In this document: one piece after another, positions 38,296-50,063 of the stretch
Numbering within the stretch: the stretch's first letter is position 1
How the letters are laid out: each line of letters starts with the position of its first letter
NCBI RefSeq assembly: GCF_009849585.1
Contig: NZ_VCRN01000010.1
Coordinates: 1 to 64,000 of the forward strand
DNA from: Bacillus sp. ZZV12-4809
GTDB lineage: Bacteria > Bacillota > Bacilli > Bacillales > Cytobacillaceae
Direction of reading: 5' to 3'
DNA: 64,000 nt
Translations under genes and position numbers: made by a program
The notes under the pieces: model-generated
Told to the model about the DNA's origin: nothing
The model's database searches: none
What the model saw: the letters and a program-made list of their open reading frames with translations, nothing else

Positions 38296-39254
38296 CAGAA
38301 GACTTGAAAACAATGAACCTGCAGCTTGAAGATCCTAATGAAGCCATTGCATTATTAGGCAATTCAGATGCAAACCTGAAAATTATTGAGCAAGAACTGA
38401 ATGTTTCCATAGTAACCAGGGGAGAATCCGTTTATGTGTCTGGTGAAATGGACAAGGTAGAACTGGCTGGAAAGGTTCTGGATAAACTGCTTTATGTAAT
38501 CCGGAAAGGAATAAATATAAGCCAGAGAGATGTTATGTATGCTCTTCAAATGGCTAACAAGGGAACACTAGAGTATTTCAGTGATTTATACGAAGAAGAA
38601 ATCACAAAAAATGCAAAAGGAAAGTCTATTCGTGTTAAGACATTAGGACAGCGTCAATACATTCATGCAATCCGCCAAAATGACCTGGTTTTTGGCATAG
38701 GACCAGCAGGAACAGGAAAAACGTATTTGGCAGTTGTCATGGCTGTTAATGCTTTGAAAAATGGGAATGTGAAAAGAATCATTCTTACCCGTCCTGCCGT
38801 CGAAGCCGGTGAAAGCCTTGGCTTTCTGCCGGGGGATTTGAAGGAGAAAGTCGATCCTTACTTACGGCCTCTATATGATGCTTTGCATGATATATTAGGT
38901 GCTGAGCACACACAAAGAATGATTGAAAGAGGCACGATTGAAATTGCACCGCTGGCTTATATGCGCGGAAGGACATTAGATGATGCCTTTGTCATTCTTG
39001 ATGAAGCGCAAAATACAACTCAGGCGCAGATGAAGATGTTTCTGACGAGGCTGGGCTTTAGTTCAAAAATGATTATTACCGGAGACAGAACACAGGTTGA
39101 CCTTCCAAAGGGTGCAAAATCAGGCCTGATCGCAGCAGAAGACATACTCAAGGGTGTAAGCGGGCTTTCATTCGTTCATTTGGAACAAAGCGATGTTGTG
39201 CGGCATCCGCTTGTAGCCAGGATTATTCAGGCATACCAAAAAGAAGATAGTTAA
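38292..39254 (+). CDS. phoH: PhoH family ATPase
   Basis: Cytoplasmic P-loop ATPase of the PhoH/YbeZ family, associated with RNA handling alongside YbeY. Walker A GPAGTGKT at 137-144 and Walker B VILDEAQN; an N-terminal KH-like extension. 320 residues. The start overlaps yqfD (ATGA). A terminator follows. ybeY lies two genes downstream. Confidence 0.94.
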   Translation: MTEDLKTMNLQLEDPNEAIALLGNSDANLKIIEQELNVSIVTRGESVYVSGEMDKVELAGKVLDKLLYVIRKGINISQRDVMYALQMANKGTLEYFSDLYEEEITKNAKGKSIRVKTLGQRQYIHAIRQNDLVFGIGPAGTGKTYLAVVMAVNALKNGNVKRIILTRPAVEAGESLGFLPGDLKEKVDPYLRPLYDALHDILGAEHTQRMIERGTIEIAPLAYMRGRTLDDAFVILDEAQNTTQAQMKMFLTRLGFSSKMIITGDRTQVDLPKGAKSGLIAAEDILKGVSGLSFVHLEQSDVVRHPLVARIIQAYQKEDS

Positions 39255-39266
39255 TGAACCTGTGAG

Positions 39267-39288
39267 CCGCCGTTTTTGGCGGTTTTTT
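39267..39288 (+). terminator. Terminator after phoH
   Basis: CCGCC (39267-39271) with GGCGG (39278-39282), GTTTTT loop and six T's. The remainder of the gap up to 39484 is AT-rich with no gene. Confidence 0.75.
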
Positions 39289-39484
39289 CTATGATTGATA
39301 AAATAGGGAATTAATTACTATGGAATTATTTGCTATTAATGAATTGTTTAGGTAACCTGTTATTAGATAGGCCATTTTTCATTAGTGAAAACCATCAGAA
39401 AAACTGTTATGATTTTACATAATTAATGATTAATGCTAATTAAAGTGTAATAGAAGTTTTTTACCCAGGACAGGAGGGGTAAAG

Positions 39485-41677
39485 GTGCCAAATCTTCAGC
39501 AAAGTATGATTACAATCAGAAATTTGCTTAATATGACTTTTTTTCGTGTTCTCTTATTTGTTCTATTGGGAGTTGCTATGTATTTTTCCATGTATAGCAA
39601 TGTGAAGCCTGAAAAGCTCGATTTAAGTCTATTCTCTGTCGCAGAACAGACAATAAGGTCACCCATAACCATAGAGGATAAGGCAAGTACAGAAAGAAAG
39701 AGAAAAGAAGCAGAAAATAATGTGAAGGATATTTACGTTGTAAAAAAAGAGATTGCACAAAACCGAGTCGACCTGGTTACCTCCATCTTCGGATCCGTTT
39801 CGGAAGTGAATGAAGAAGTAAAAGAAGAGATGGAAGAGAAAAAGAAGGGTGCCGGAAATGAATCCGGCAAAGAAGTAGAGGCACCAGACCCTTCTGCCCC
39901 TAATCCTGAAGACAAATTGACCATGGTTAAAGAAAAACTCACTGATGACGTAACACGTGAAGTATCTGATAGTGTCTTCCTTGCTTTGCTTCAGGCAAAG
40001 GAGGGGGAGCTGAGTATAGCGAAAGACCTTACTGTTACTGCCATCAATAAAATCATGAATAATGAAATTCCGGCTGAACAGGTGGAGAACGCAAAGAAGC
40101 GTGTTGAAGAAGAACTGAAGTTTACCAGCTTAAATTCAGATTTAAAAAAAGCAGCAATAGAGCTTGGGCGCTATGCGGTATATCAAAATCAATTTTATGA
40201 TCCAGCAGCTACGGAAGAAATGCGGCAGCAGACCATTGAAAGTGTCGAGCCAGTCAAAATCCTTCAGGGGCAGATCATTGTTGAAGAAAACCAGCTGATC
40301 AGCAGGGACATTTACAGACAGCTTGAACTAGTAGGACTTATTGACAGTGTTAATTCGATTCAGCCTTTTATCGGCTTATCTCTAATCATTGTCATTGTTT
40401 TATCAGCCCTTTACTATTATTTCCATGAATTGAATGTGCAGCAGGATTTAAAGCAAAGCTATTTATTGCTGTTCAGCCTTGTTTTTATCCTATCGATATT
40501 GCTTATGAAGGTCATAAGTCTGTTCCAATATGCTGATTACTCAGAGATAGGATATATTTACCCGGCAGCTATGGGAGCTATGCTGATCAAAATACTGATT
40601 GATGAAAAGCTTGCGATGTATTACACCATTATTATGGCTATCAGTGGAAGCATCATTTTTAATGAAGGTGTTACTGGAACATTCCAGCTGACATCAGCTA
40701 TTTATATACTTTGCAGCGGCTTGGCGGCCATATTGTTTTTGACAAAGCAGAATCGCCGTTCCAAAATATTGCAGGCTGGTTTATTCGTAACTGCAGTTAA
40801 CATACTTGTTATCTTTTCTTTGCTTTTCCTAAGAAATGGCCACTATGAGACAATTGAATATGGGTTTTACTTTATAATAGCTCTGATTTCAGGTATTTCG
40901 TCAGCAGTCCTGGCGATTGGCCTGCTGCCTTATTTTGAGGCAGGATTTGGAATACTGTCTACTATGAGGCTGATTGAACTTTCCAATCCGAATCACCCTT
41001 TGCTGAGAAAGATACTTACTGAAGCTCCGGGCACCTACCATCATAGCGTAATGGTTGCAAATCTTTCCGAGTCAGCATGTGAAGCTATTGGGGCAAATGG
41101 GCTTTTGGCAAGGGTGGGCTGTTATTATCACGATATCGGCAAAACAAAACGGCCGCAATTTTTTATTGAGAACCAGGTGAATATTGAAAATCCACATGAC
41201 CGGCTTCCTCCTCAGACCAGTAAGAATATTATTATCGCCCATGCCGCAGATGGAGCTGAAATGCTGAGAAAGCATAAGATGCCTAAGGAAATAGTGGATA
41301 TTGCCGAACAGCATCATGGAACCACCTTGCTGAAATATTTTTATTACAAAGCAAAACAGAATGGACTTGAGGTAAAAGAAGAAGATTACCGCTATCCGGG
41401 GCCAAAACCTCAATCAAAAGAGTCTGCAGTCATTGGCATTGCGGATAGTGTAGAAGCTGCAGTCCGTTCTATGGCGCATCCTACAACAGAGCAAATAGAG
41501 GATTTGGTAAAGAAGATAATCGCAGACAGGCTTCAGGATGGACAGCTGAACGAATGTGATTTAACCTTAAAAGAGCTGGAAACCGTTTCACAATCGTTCT
41601 GTGAAACGTTAAACGGAATTTTCCATTCACGTATTGAGTATCCTGAAATGACTAAACAGAAGGTGAAACAGGCATGA
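39485..41677 (+). CDS. pgpH: Cyclic-di-AMP phosphodiesterase PgpH
   Basis: Membrane HD-domain phosphodiesterase that degrades c-di-AMP. One N-terminal helix, an extracytoplasmic 7TMR-HDED domain (about 45-290), seven membrane helices (about 290-480), and a C-terminal HD domain with YYHDIGK near residue 550 and EQHHGT. 730 residues (YqfF in B. subtilis). GTG start after GGAGGGG. It overlaps ybeY by 4 nt. Confidence 0.95.
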   Translation: MPNLQQSMITIRNLLNMTFFRVLLFVLLGVAMYFSMYSNVKPEKLDLSLFSVAEQTIRSPITIEDKASTERKRKEAENNVKDIYVVKKEIAQNRVDLVTSIFGSVSEVNEEVKEEMEEKKKGAGNESGKEVEAPDPSAPNPEDKLTMVKEKLTDDVTREVSDSVFLALLQAKEGELSIAKDLTVTAINKIMNNEIPAEQVENAKKRVEEELKFTSLNSDLKKAAIELGRYAVYQNQFYDPAATEEMRQQTIESVEPVKILQGQIIVEENQLISRDIYRQLELVGLIDSVNSIQPFIGLSLIIVIVLSALYYYFHELNVQQDLKQSYLLLFSLVFILSILLMKVISLFQYADYSEIGYIYPAAMGAMLIKILIDEKLAMYYTIIMAISGSIIFNEGVTGTFQLTSAIYILCSGLAAILFLTKQNRRSKILQAGLFVTAVNILVIFSLLFLRNGHYETIEYGFYFIIALISGISSAVLAIGLLPYFEAGFGILSTMRLIELSNPNHPLLRKILTEAPGTYHHSVMVANLSESACEAIGANGLLARVGCYYHDIGKTKRPQFFIENQVNIENPHDRLPPQTSKNIIIAHAADGAEMLRKHKMPKEIVDIAEQHHGTTLLKYFYYKAKQNGLEVKEEDYRYPGPKPQSKESAVIGIADSVEAAVRSMAHPTTEQIEDLVKKIIADRLQDGQLNECDLTLKELETVSQSFCETLNGIFHSRIEYPEMTKQKVKQA

Positions 41678-42144
41678 TTTTAAGTATTGATTTTTTGGAC
41701 GAAACAAATGAGCTTCAGGAAAGTGATATAGCGAAAATTGAAGAGCTAATTACCTTTGCGGCCTCAAAAGAATCTGTGGAGCCCGAAAGTGAAGTATCCA
41801 TCACTTTTGTGACCAATGAGCGCATCCGCGAAATCAACAGAGAGTACCGGGATAAAGATCGGCCGACAGATGTTATTTCCTTCGCGATGGAAGAGCTGGG
41901 GGAAGGTGAAATTGAACTGGTTGGTGCTGATATGCCGCGGATCCTCGGAGATATTATTATCTCCACCGCGAAGGCTAAGGAACAGGCTGAAGAGTATGGA
42001 CATTCTTTTATCAGGGAGCTTGGCTTTTTGGCGGTCCATGGCTTCCTTCATCTTCTTGGCTATGATCATGAAAACCCGGAAGACGAGAAAAAAATGTTTT
42101 CCCGCCAGAAGGATATACTGGATGAATTCGGGCTCACGAGATAA
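41674..42144 (+). CDS. ybeY: Endoribonuclease YbeY
   Basis: Metal-dependent endoribonuclease for 16S rRNA 3'-end maturation and ribosome quality control. Zinc ligands His122, His126 and His132 in [11 protein letters not shown]. 156 residues. ATGA overlap with pgpH, and its end contains the start of dgkA. Confidence 0.95.
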   Translation: MILSIDFLDETNELQESDIAKIEELITFAASKESVEPESEVSITFVTNERIREINREYRDKDRPTDVISFAMEELGEGEIELVGADMPRILGDIIISTAKAKEQAEEYGHSFIRELGFLAVHGFLHLLGYDHENPEDEKKMFSRQKDILDEFGLTR

Positions 42145-42514
42145 AAAGGTCCGAACACACAGTGTCCTAAAATCCTTTGCGTTTGCTTTTTCCGGAATTA
42201 GAACAGCGTTATTTAATGAAAGGAATCTGCAGATACACTTGGCAGTAGCCATTGCAGTGCTTTTCTTTGGTGGTTACTTTGGCATTTCCCGGCTTGAATG
42301 GATAATCATTATTCTGGCCATCGGTGGCATGCTATCACTCGAATTGCTGAATACAGCAATTGAGAGGGCAGTGGATCTGGCAACCGAAGATTATCACCCC
42401 TTGGCAAAACAGGCAAAGGATATTGCCGCTGGAGCAGTGCTGGTATTTGCCATTGTATGTATAATTGTAGGCGGAATTGTATTCCTGCCAAAAATTTTTA
42501 TATTTTTGCAGTAA
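42122..42514 (+). CDS. dgkA: Undecaprenol kinase (DgkA family)
   Basis: Membrane kinase that in Gram-positives phosphorylates undecaprenol, feeding lipid carrier to wall synthesis. 130 residues with three helices and the catalytic motif E74-LLNTAIE81. The start is ATG 42122, inside ybeY by 23 nt, with AGAAGGAT 8 nt before. The frame is open far upstream, but only this start gives the family length. A terminator follows directly. Confidence 0.94.
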   Translation: MNSGSRDKKVRTHSVLKSFAFAFSGIRTALFNERNLQIHLAVAIAVLFFGGYFGISRLEWIIIILAIGGMLSLELLNTAIERAVDLATEDYHPLAKQAKDIAAGAVLVFAIVCIIVGGIVFLPKIFIFLQ

Positions 42515-42518
42515 TGTG

Positions 42519-42551
42519 AAGCTGTCCAAAGGGACAGCTTTACTTTTTTTA
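42519..42551 (+). terminator. Terminator of pgpH-ybeY-dgkA
   Basis: A perfect 9-bp stem (42519-42527 with 42532-42540), AAAG loop and T-rich tail. It splits dgkA from cdd, which are adjacent in one operon in B. subtilis. Confidence 0.9.
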
Positions 42552-42605
42552 AAAGCCTGTTTTCTTAATGTTTGATGTTATTCCTAACCTATTTTAATTT
42601 GCTGA

Positions 42606-42789
42606 GCTGATCTTCGCTGTGGGCACTTGATCCTCGAAAATGCTGACGCATTTCCTTCGAGCGGTGTTCATTCGAGGGAGCTTATTCAATGTCCTGCGGG
42701 AGGAGGGAAGTGTGAGACCCCGAAGGCGAAGCCGAGGAGGCTCGCATTCCTCCCCGCGGGTTCGCTGCGTGCCTTTCGCTGCAATCAAC
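42606..42789. repeat. Copy R3 of the dispersed intergenic element
   Basis: Aligned with R2 along its whole length: CCTCGAAAATGC, TTCGAGCGGTGT, CTTATTCAATGTCCTGCGGGAG, GTGAGACCCCG, GAGGAGGCTCG and the end CTTTCGCTGCAATCAACGG. The 5' end is changed (GCTGATCTTCGCTG). Similarity continues past the end into ACAACAATCTTTTAG. First of two copies in the 934-bp gap between dgkA and cdd. Confidence 0.8.
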
Positions 42790-42868
42790 GGGCAGAATTC
42801 ATAGACAACAGACAACAATCTTTTAGTAAAGAAAGCTACTTTAGCAAGGTAGGCTGCAGGTTGAATAT

Positions 42869-43052
42869 ATTGATTGGATTGCAGGGAAAGTGCGAGATCT
42901 TCTATAATGCCTGCGCATTTTCTTAGTGTGGTCTTTACTCAAGGAAGCGTATTCAGCGCCCAAAGGGACAGAAGAACCCCCGCAGACGTACAGAATCGAC
43001 TGTTTCACCGCCAGCCCCGCTGAAGACTTGAACATTCTGAATCGGAAATAAC
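42869..43052. repeat. Copy R4 of the dispersed intergenic element (decayed)
   Basis: Same orientation as R3, starting 80 bp after it ends. It keeps TTGATTGGATTGCAGGG, TGCGCATTTTCTTAGTGTGGT, ACTCAAGGAAGCGTATTCA, GGGACAG-AGAACCCCCGCAGACG and the GGGCAGC end, but has lost most stems and the 3' terminal repeat. More decayed than R3. Confidence 0.65.
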
Positions 43053-43144
43053 CGGGCAGCATTTAAGTGAAACAAAGCGATTTTTGAAAACAGCCATTCA
43101 TATAAAGACTTACAGCAAGCCCCTGATAAATTCAGTGCCTGAAT

Positions 43145-43159
43145 TTGAAAACGTTCACT
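43145..43159 (+). promoter_or_regulatory. cre-like sequence in the dgkA-cdd gap
   Basis: All positions match WTGNAANCGNWNNCW (core TGAAAACGTTCACT). It lies between the 8-bp arms of an inverted repeat (43130-43137 with 43156-43163). It is about 290 bp from cdd and not next to a clear promoter, so function is doubtful. Confidence 0.3.
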
Positions 43160-43340
43160 GAATCAGCTAAAATGACAGAACAGCAATAAATTTCACAGGC
43201 TTGGAGAAATAGCCCATATAGAAAACAAGCCCATAAAATTTAATCTGTCTGCTTATTTTTAGAAAATTCAATTTTTTTATTACGTTTTTGCTACAAACGA
43301 TGAAAATCAAAGTAAAATGTTGTAAAATAAAAGAGAAGCG

Positions 43341-43419
43341 GCTGCTTTTTTACAGAAATAGCTTAGAAGGCCCCGTGGTTCATAATTTCTATCCAGGTTT
43401 TGATGTCTCGGGGAGCAGC
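43341..43419 (+). promoter_or_regulatory. Structured leader region upstream of cdd
   Basis: GCTGCT (43341-43346) can pair with AGCAGC (43414-43419). Directly inside, CCCCG (43371-43375) can pair with CGGGG (43409-43413), which adjoins AGCAGC. TAAAAT-like -10 hexamers lie at about 43314-43330, so the fold would be in the cdd 5' leader, ending 13 nt before its ribosome binding site. It matches no riboswitch that I know. Confidence 0.35.
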
Positions 43420-43433
43420 TCCGTTTTACTTGA

Positions 43434-44754
<1,321 letters not shown>

Positions 44755-44911
44755 ACCAGCCCTAATTAAAGTATTATCCATTTCTGGTTTATATGCATAC
44801 AGGTTATTGACAATATTTTCGTCTCATGATTTTACAAAGACAGGCTATGATATAGATAAATGTATTGGGATAAAGAATTGCTAGTTGAATAACTGAAAGG
44901 TGGGGTTTTCG

Positions 44912-45055
44912 ATGATGGATTTTACCTGGAGAGTGTTTTCCCAGACAGGAAATATTGACACATATCTTCTCTTCAAGGAGCTAGAAAAGGAAACTCAGGA
45001 TATACCCGGCAGCAATGATGAAGAGCTAGCAGAAGCTGATTTTCCCATCTCATAG
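44912..45055 (+). CDS. yqzL: YqzL family protein
   Basis: A 47-residue protein (46 if the second ATG at 44915 is used). It begins MMDFTWRVFSQTGN and keeps YLLFKELEKE, as in B. subtilis YqzL between era and recO. Acidic, soluble, function unknown. AAGGTGG lies upstream. It is short enough to be missed by many gene finders. Confidence 0.9.
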   Translation: MMDFTWRVFSQTGNIDTYLLFKELEKETQDIPGSNDEELAEADFPIS

Positions 45056-45085
45056 GTTTGTCGAAAGACAGGGATGGTGTCACGG

Positions 45086-45838
45086 TTGCTTGATAAATGT
45101 GAAGGCATCGTCATCAGGACAACTAATTACAGTGAAACAAATAAAATTGTTACTTTATATACCCGTGAATGGGGAAAAGTTGGTGTGATGGCACGAGGAG
45201 CGAAAAAGCCGAACAGCAGACTTGCTGCTGTCACCCAGCTTTTTACATACGGAAACTTTTTAGTTCAGCGTGGAAGCGGTCTGGGCACCCTGCAGCAGGG
45301 TGATATGATTTCATCCATGAGATCAATTAAAGAAGATATTTTTCTGACTGCTTATGCAAGCTATATTGTCGATTTGACTGATAAAAGCAGTGAGGATAAG
45401 AAGCCTAACCCATTTTTGTTTGAATTGCTGCATCAAACGCTAAATTTAATAAATGAGGGATATGATCCGGAAATTCTCACCAATATTTATGAAATGAAAA
45501 TGCTGAATGGTCTGGGTTTATATCCTGTTCTGGATCAATGTACTGTCTGCGGAAGCACTGACGGGCATTTTGTATTTTCAATCCGGGAAAACGGACTCAT
45601 TTGCCACCGCTGTCTTGACAGGGATCCTTATCATTATAAGGTATCACAGGCGACCATTAAGCTGCTGCGCCTGTTTTATTTTTTTGACTTGTCCAGGCTT
45701 GGTAATATTTCTGTTAAGCCCGAAACCAAGGCTGAATTGAAAAAGATTATCTCTGCTTATTATGAAGAGTATTCCGGCTTATCCCTTAAGACTAAAAAGT
45801 TTCTTAATCAAATGGATAAGTTTAATGATCTTATGTAA
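45086..45838 (+). CDS. recO: DNA repair protein RecO
   Basis: Recombination mediator that loads RecA onto SSB-coated DNA with RecR. N-terminal OB fold, helical middle, and a four-cysteine zinc motif (CTVCG and CHRC). I prefer TTG 45086: it gives [12 protein letters not shown], aligned with other Bacillus RecO starts, and has AGGGATGG 8 nt upstream. ATG 45074 overlaps that site. 250 residues. Confidence 0.92.
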   Translation: MLDKCEGIVIRTTNYSETNKIVTLYTREWGKVGVMARGAKKPNSRLAAVTQLFTYGNFLVQRGSGLGTLQQGDMISSMRSIKEDIFLTAYASYIVDLTDKSSEDKKPNPFLFELLHQTLNLINEGYDPEILTNIYEMKMLNGLGLYPVLDQCTVCGSTDGHFVFSIRENGLICHRCLDRDPYHYKVSQATIKLLRLFYFFDLSRLGNISVKPETKAELKKIISAYYEEYSGLSLKTKKFLNQMDKFNDLM

Positions 45839-45865
45839 AGCGTTCCCTTGGCTTTTTGCTTAAGA

Positions 45866-45894
45866 TTGACAATCCAAGGTGATTCCGCTATGAT
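45866..45894 (+). promoter_or_regulatory. Sigma-A promoter for glyQS
   Basis: TTGACA (45866-45871), 17 bp, TATGAT (45889-45894), directly ahead of the T-box leader. Confidence 0.85.
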
Positions 45895-45915
45895 TCAAAT
45901 TAATAAAATATTATT

Positions 45916-46120
45916 GCAGTGAAGGAGAAGAGTACTTAACTTTTTTCATTAAAGCGAACCCGGGACAGTGGAAGCTGGGTATGGATGGTTAAGGAAGGGC
46001 GCTCTGGAGCAATATTGTCTATCGACAACAAAGAGGCTGCGGTAAAATCGCAGCAAATAGGGTGGAACCGCGGGTAAACTCTCGTCCCTATGCCATGTGG
46101 CATAGAGACGGGAGTTTTTT
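45916..46120 (+). promoter_or_regulatory. Glycyl T-box riboswitch with terminator
   Basis: A tRNA-Gly-sensing leader. The T-box sequence AGGGTGGAACCGCGGGT is at 46059-46075. The specifier GGC (glycine) is at 45998-46000, followed by the usual GAGCAA. The terminator stem is 46078-46094 with 46099-46115, then T's. Uncharged tRNA-Gly stabilises the antiterminator and turns on glyQS. It fills the 355-bp gap between recO and glyQ. Confidence 0.96.
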
Positions 46121-46193
46121 ATGTTCACTGAAACACGGAAGCCCTGTGATAGATAGCTGCTAAATTTATAACAAATTAAGAAAGAGGTGTCCT

Positions 46194-47084
46194 ATGAATA
46201 TTCAAAACATGATATTAACGCTTCAAAAACATTGGTCTGAACAGGGGTGTATCCTAATGCAGGCTTATGATACTGAAAAAGGCGCAGGTACAATGAGCCC
46301 CTATACATTTTTAAGAGCGATCGGACCAGAACCGTGGAATGTAGCTTATGTAGAGCCTTCACGCCGTCCTGCTGATGGCCGATATGGTGAAAATCCAAAC
46401 CGGCTTTATCAACATCATCAATTTCAAGTGATTATGAAGCCGTCGCCGGATAATATTCAGGAGCTGTATCTTGATTCACTCAAAGCATTAGGCATTGATC
46501 CGCTTGAACATGACATCCGGTTTGTAGAAGATAACTGGGAAAATCCTTCTCTGGGCTGCGCGGGCTTAGGGTGGGAAGTGTGGCTTGATGGAATGGAGAT
46601 AACACAGTTCACATACTTCCAGCAGGTAGGCGGATTGGAATGCAAGCCTGTGTCTGTTGAAATTACATATGGTATCGAAAGGCTCGCCTCTTACATTCAG
46701 GATAAAGAAAATGTCTTTGACCTTGAATGGACAGAAGGATTTACGGTTAGGGACATCTTCCTGCAGCCGGAGTTTGAGCATTCGAAGTACACATTTGAAA
46801 CATCGGATCAGGAAATGCTTTTCAATTTGTTCAACATCTACGAGAAGGAAGCACATAGGCAAATGGATGAAGGGCTTGTGCATCCAGCTTATGACTATGT
46901 TTTAAAATGCTCCCATACTTTTAACCTGCTTGATGCAAGGGGAGCGATCTCTGTGACAGAAAGAACAGGCTATATTGCAAGATGCCGGAACCTGGCCAGA
47001 AAAATAGCCAAAACCTTTTACGAAGAGCGGGAAAAACTTGGCTTCCCAATTTTAAAGGATAAGGAGGAAGGGTCTCATGAATAA
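46194..47084 (+). CDS. glyQ: Glycyl-tRNA synthetase alpha subunit
   Basis: Catalytic subunit of the alpha2beta2 glycyl-tRNA synthetase. Class II motifs are present, with the conserved [21 protein letters not shown] start region and [15 protein letters not shown]. 296 residues. ATG after AGAGGTG. It overlaps glyS by 8 nt and is controlled by the T-box. Confidence 0.97.
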   Translation: MNIQNMILTLQKHWSEQGCILMQAYDTEKGAGTMSPYTFLRAIGPEPWNVAYVEPSRRPADGRYGENPNRLYQHHQFQVIMKPSPDNIQELYLDSLKALGIDPLEHDIRFVEDNWENPSLGCAGLGWEVWLDGMEITQFTYFQQVGGLECKPVSVEITYGIERLASYIQDKENVFDLEWTEGFTVRDIFLQPEFEHSKYTFETSDQEMLFNLFNIYEKEAHRQMDEGLVHPAYDYVLKCSHTFNLLDARGAISVTERTGYIARCRNLARKIAKTFYEEREKLGFPILKDKEEGSHE

Positions 47085-49149
47085 GAAAGATCTTCTGCTG
47101 GAAATTGGACTTGAAGAAATGCCTGCCAGATTTGTCACTAATTCAATGAATCAGCTTTCAGATAAAGTGAAATCATGGCTTTTGGAAAAGAAAATATCTT
47201 TTGACGAAATCAGCGCTTTCTCCTCTCCACGCCGTTTGGCTGTTCTTGTTACGGGAGTGGAAACTGCCCAGGAGGACATTAACGAAGAAGCAAAAGGACC
47301 TGCAAAAAAAATCGCGTTAACCGATGACGGTGAATGGTCAAAAGCTGCTATTGGATTTAGCCGGGGTCAGGGAGCATCTGTTGAAGATATATACTTTAAA
47401 GAAATTAAGGGTGTTGAATACGCCCATGTAAGCAAATTCATAAAAGGGCAGGAAACAGCTGCACTGCTGCCTGAACTTCAGCAGATTGTTACATCGCTAT
47501 CATTTCCGAAAAATATGCGCTGGTCTAACCAGGAGCTGCGCTTTATTAGGCCGATCAAATGGCTTCTGGCATTATTCGGAAGTGAAGTCATACCATTTTC
47601 AATCACTAATGTTCAGACATCTAACCTTACAAGAGGACATCGTTTTCTTGGGGAAGAGATTGAAATTAACAATCCCTTTGACTATGAAAAGTCCCTGCTC
47701 GCACAATATGTCATTACTAATCCTCAGGAAAGAAAAAATGCTATTCTCTCGCAGTTGGAAAAAATTGAAGAAGAGAATGATTGGGTGATTCCTGTTGATG
47801 AAGAGTTATTGGAAGAAGTAAATAATCTTGTTGAGTATCCAACAGCATTATATGGAAAATTTGAAGAGGAATATCTGGAGCTTCCGGAAGAGGTTTTGAT
47901 TACCTCGATGAAAGAACATCAGCGCTATTTCCCGGTAAAGTCCAAAGAGGGCAGGCTTCTTCCTTACTTTGTTACAGTTCGAAATGGATCTCATGAACAT
48001 TTGGAAAAAGTGGCTAAGGGAAATGAAAAAGTATTGCGGGCAAGACTTTCTGATGCGGCTTTCTTTTACAGGGAAGACCAAAAAACGGAAATCGCATCAT
48101 CGCTCGAAAAACTTAAAAGCATTGTGTATCATGAAGAAATTGGAACACTTGCTGAAAAGGTAGACCGTGTCCGCCTGCTGGCAGCGAAACTGAGCGGGAA
48201 TCTTGGCTTCAGTGATGAAGCGAAAGCAGTGACAGACCGTGCCGCTGAAATCAGCAAGTTTGATCTTGTTTCACATATGGTTTATGAATTTCCTGAGCTC
48301 CAAGGTTTTATGGGAGAAAAATACGCCCTGCAAAAAGGTGAAAAAGAAGCTGTGGCGCGTGCAATTAATGAACATTACATGCCGCGCAATGCAGAGGACC
48401 AGACGCCAGCAAGTGATGCCGGTGCAGTACTTTCCATTGCTGAGAAGCTGGACACAATTGTGTCATCCTTTGCAATTGGAATAATCCCAAGCGGTTCCCA
48501 GGATCCATATGCCTTAAGAAGACAGGCATCGGGTATCATCCAGACATTACTGGCTAAAAACTGGGATTTGAAACTCGAAGAATTGATTTCATTATCTTCC
48601 GATATTATTCTAAATGCGAACATTGGAAAGAAGTCAAAAAATGAATTGTTGCAGGAATTGGTATCTTTCTTTAAGTTAAGAATTAAATATATGCTTCAGG
48701 AAAAAGCAGTTCGCTATGACCTAATTGAAGCTGTATTAGGAAATGATATTGATTCTGTGCCTTCACTTGTCAATAGAGCCCAAGTATTGGAGTCCAACAA
48801 AGATGCAGAAGGCTTTAAGGAAAGTATTGAAGCCCTTAGCCGCGTGATCAATATCGCTTCTAAGGCAGAACGTAAAGGGGAAATAGACAGCAGCTTATTT
48901 GAAAACGAATACGAAAAAGTTTTGTTCAGTAAATTTTTATCTGTAACGGAGGAATTAAAGAACGAGGTGAATGAGGAAGCTGTCTTTAATTTGTTAGTAA
49001 GCATGAAACCAGAAATTGATCAATATTTCGAGCATACTATGGTAATGGATGAGAATCAGGAAATTCGCCGCAATAGGCTTCATCAAATGGCACATTTGGC
49101 TGATGTGATAAAGAAATTTGCAAATATGAACGAAATAATTGTTAAGTAG
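47077..49149 (+). CDS. glyS: Glycyl-tRNA synthetase beta subunit
   Basis: tRNA-binding subunit with a C-terminal DALR anticodon-binding domain. Conserved [14 protein letters not shown] near the N-terminus and the HQRYFPV motif. 690 residues, ATG with AAGGAGGAAGGG inside the glyQ end. Confidence 0.97.
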   Translation: MNKKDLLLEIGLEEMPARFVTNSMNQLSDKVKSWLLEKKISFDEISAFSSPRRLAVLVTGVETAQEDINEEAKGPAKKIALTDDGEWSKAAIGFSRGQGASVEDIYFKEIKGVEYAHVSKFIKGQETAALLPELQQIVTSLSFPKNMRWSNQELRFIRPIKWLLALFGSEVIPFSITNVQTSNLTRGHRFLGEEIEINNPFDYEKSLLAQYVITNPQERKNAILSQLEKIEEENDWVIPVDEELLEEVNNLVEYPTALYGKFEEEYLELPEEVLITSMKEHQRYFPVKSKEGRLLPYFVTVRNGSHEHLEKVAKGNEKVLRARLSDAAFFYREDQKTEIASSLEKLKSIVYHEEIGTLAEKVDRVRLLAAKLSGNLGFSDEAKAVTDRAAEISKFDLVSHMVYEFPELQGFMGEKYALQKGEKEAVARAINEHYMPRNAEDQTPASDAGAVLSIAEKLDTIVSSFAIGIIPSGSQDPYALRRQASGIIQTLLAKNWDLKLEELISLSSDIILNANIGKKSKNELLQELVSFFKLRIKYMLQEKAVRYDLIEAVLGNDIDSVPSLVNRAQVLESNKDAEGFKESIEALSRVINIASKAERKGEIDSSLFENEYEKVLFSKFLSVTEELKNEVNEEAVFNLLVSMKPEIDQYFEHTMVMDENQEIRRNRLHQMAHLADVIKKFANMNEIIVK

Positions 49150-49223
49150 TAAGCTGAAACTTTGCGTTCTATGCTTCAATGAGATTAAAATCTAAGATAG
49201 GGACAGCTGCCTGGCTGTCAGGG

Positions 49224-49262
49224 AAGAGCCTGTTTATTATACTGACGGGCTCTTTCATATTT
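49224..49262 (+). terminator. Terminator of glyQS
   Basis: AAGAGCCTG with CGGGCTCTT (49224-49232 with 49246-49254, one G-U pair); the T-tract is weak. Confidence 0.6.
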
Positions 49263-49405
49263 TGGGCATATCCGGCAGCACAACGTAAACTATATATGAA
49301 ACACATCTTTTCATTTATGACGAATAGTATATAATAATTATATATAAGTATAACCTTATTATAGTGGGAAATGAGTGCCAACAGCATTCCTTTTCAGATT
49401 AGGTG

Positions 49406-50038
49406 GTGAGAAAAATCGAATTAAATAAAAGGCAGGAAAAGATCATAGAAATCGTTAAGGAAAACGGGCCGATCACTGGTGAGAGTATAGCGGAACAGCT
49501 CAGTCTAACTAGGGCAACACTAAGGCCGGATCTGGCTATATTAACGATGGCCGGCTACTTGGATGCCCGTCCGCGTGTAGGATATTTTTATACAGGGAAG
49601 ACTGGGGCCCAGCTGCTGACAGAAAACCTTCAGAAGCTTTATGTAAGGGATTATCAATCGATCCCTGTTGTGGTTAATGAGAATGTATCGGTATATGATG
49701 CAATTGTGACAATGTTTCTGGAAGATGTCGGCACGTTATTTGTAGTCGATCAGGGCTCGCTGCTTGTAGGGGTTCTGTCAAGGAAGGATTTACTGCGCGC
49801 AAGTATAGGCAAGCAGGAGCTAAATTCCATCCCTGTTAATATCATTATGACAAGAATGCCTAATATAACTATGTGTGAAAAAGATGATTTGCTCATAGAA
49901 GTTGCTAAAAAGCTGATTGAAAAGCAAATTGACGCCCTTCCCGTTGTAAGAAAGACGGAGAAAGGGTTCGAAGTAAACGGCAGGATAACCAAAACAAATC
50001 TGACAAAAGCATTCTTGGCCCTGGCCGGGGAAAAGTAG
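49406..50038 (+). CDS. ccpN: Transcriptional repressor CcpN
   Basis: Repressor of gluconeogenic genes (gapB, pckA) and the small RNA SR1 under glycolytic conditions in B. subtilis. N-terminal winged helix (ITGESIAEQLSLTRATLRPDLAIL), then two CBS domains that sense nucleotides. I use the second of two tandem GTGs (49406), which aligns with B. subtilis; 210 residues. The ribosome binding site (AGG at 49401) is poor and close, so the start is uncertain. ppsR follows at 25 nt. Confidence 0.92.
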   Translation: MRKIELNKRQEKIIEIVKENGPITGESIAEQLSLTRATLRPDLAILTMAGYLDARPRVGYFYTGKTGAQLLTENLQKLYVRDYQSIPVVVNENVSVYDAIVTMFLEDVGTLFVVDQGSLLVGVLSRKDLLRASIGKQELNSIPVNIIMTRMPNITMCEKDDLLIEVAKKLIEKQIDALPVVRKTEKGFEVNGRITKTNLTKAFLALAGEK

Positions 50039-50063
50039 CAATGTAAGAAGGAGAAGGTGTTGA

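Noticed and set aside
41816..42121. Long upstream extension of the dgkA frame
   Set aside because: It is out of frame inside ybeY and shows no family likeness; ATG 42122 with its own site is the right start.
42606..43052. Tandem repeats R3 and R4 considered as a CRISPR array or IS element
   Set aside because: There are no short regular repeat-spacer units, no cas genes and no transposase; the units are long, diverged and folded.
42594..43062. Open frames on both strands across repeats R3 and R4
   Set aside because: Same reason as for R2: they are by-products of the GC-rich repeat, with no start signals and no protein-like sequence.
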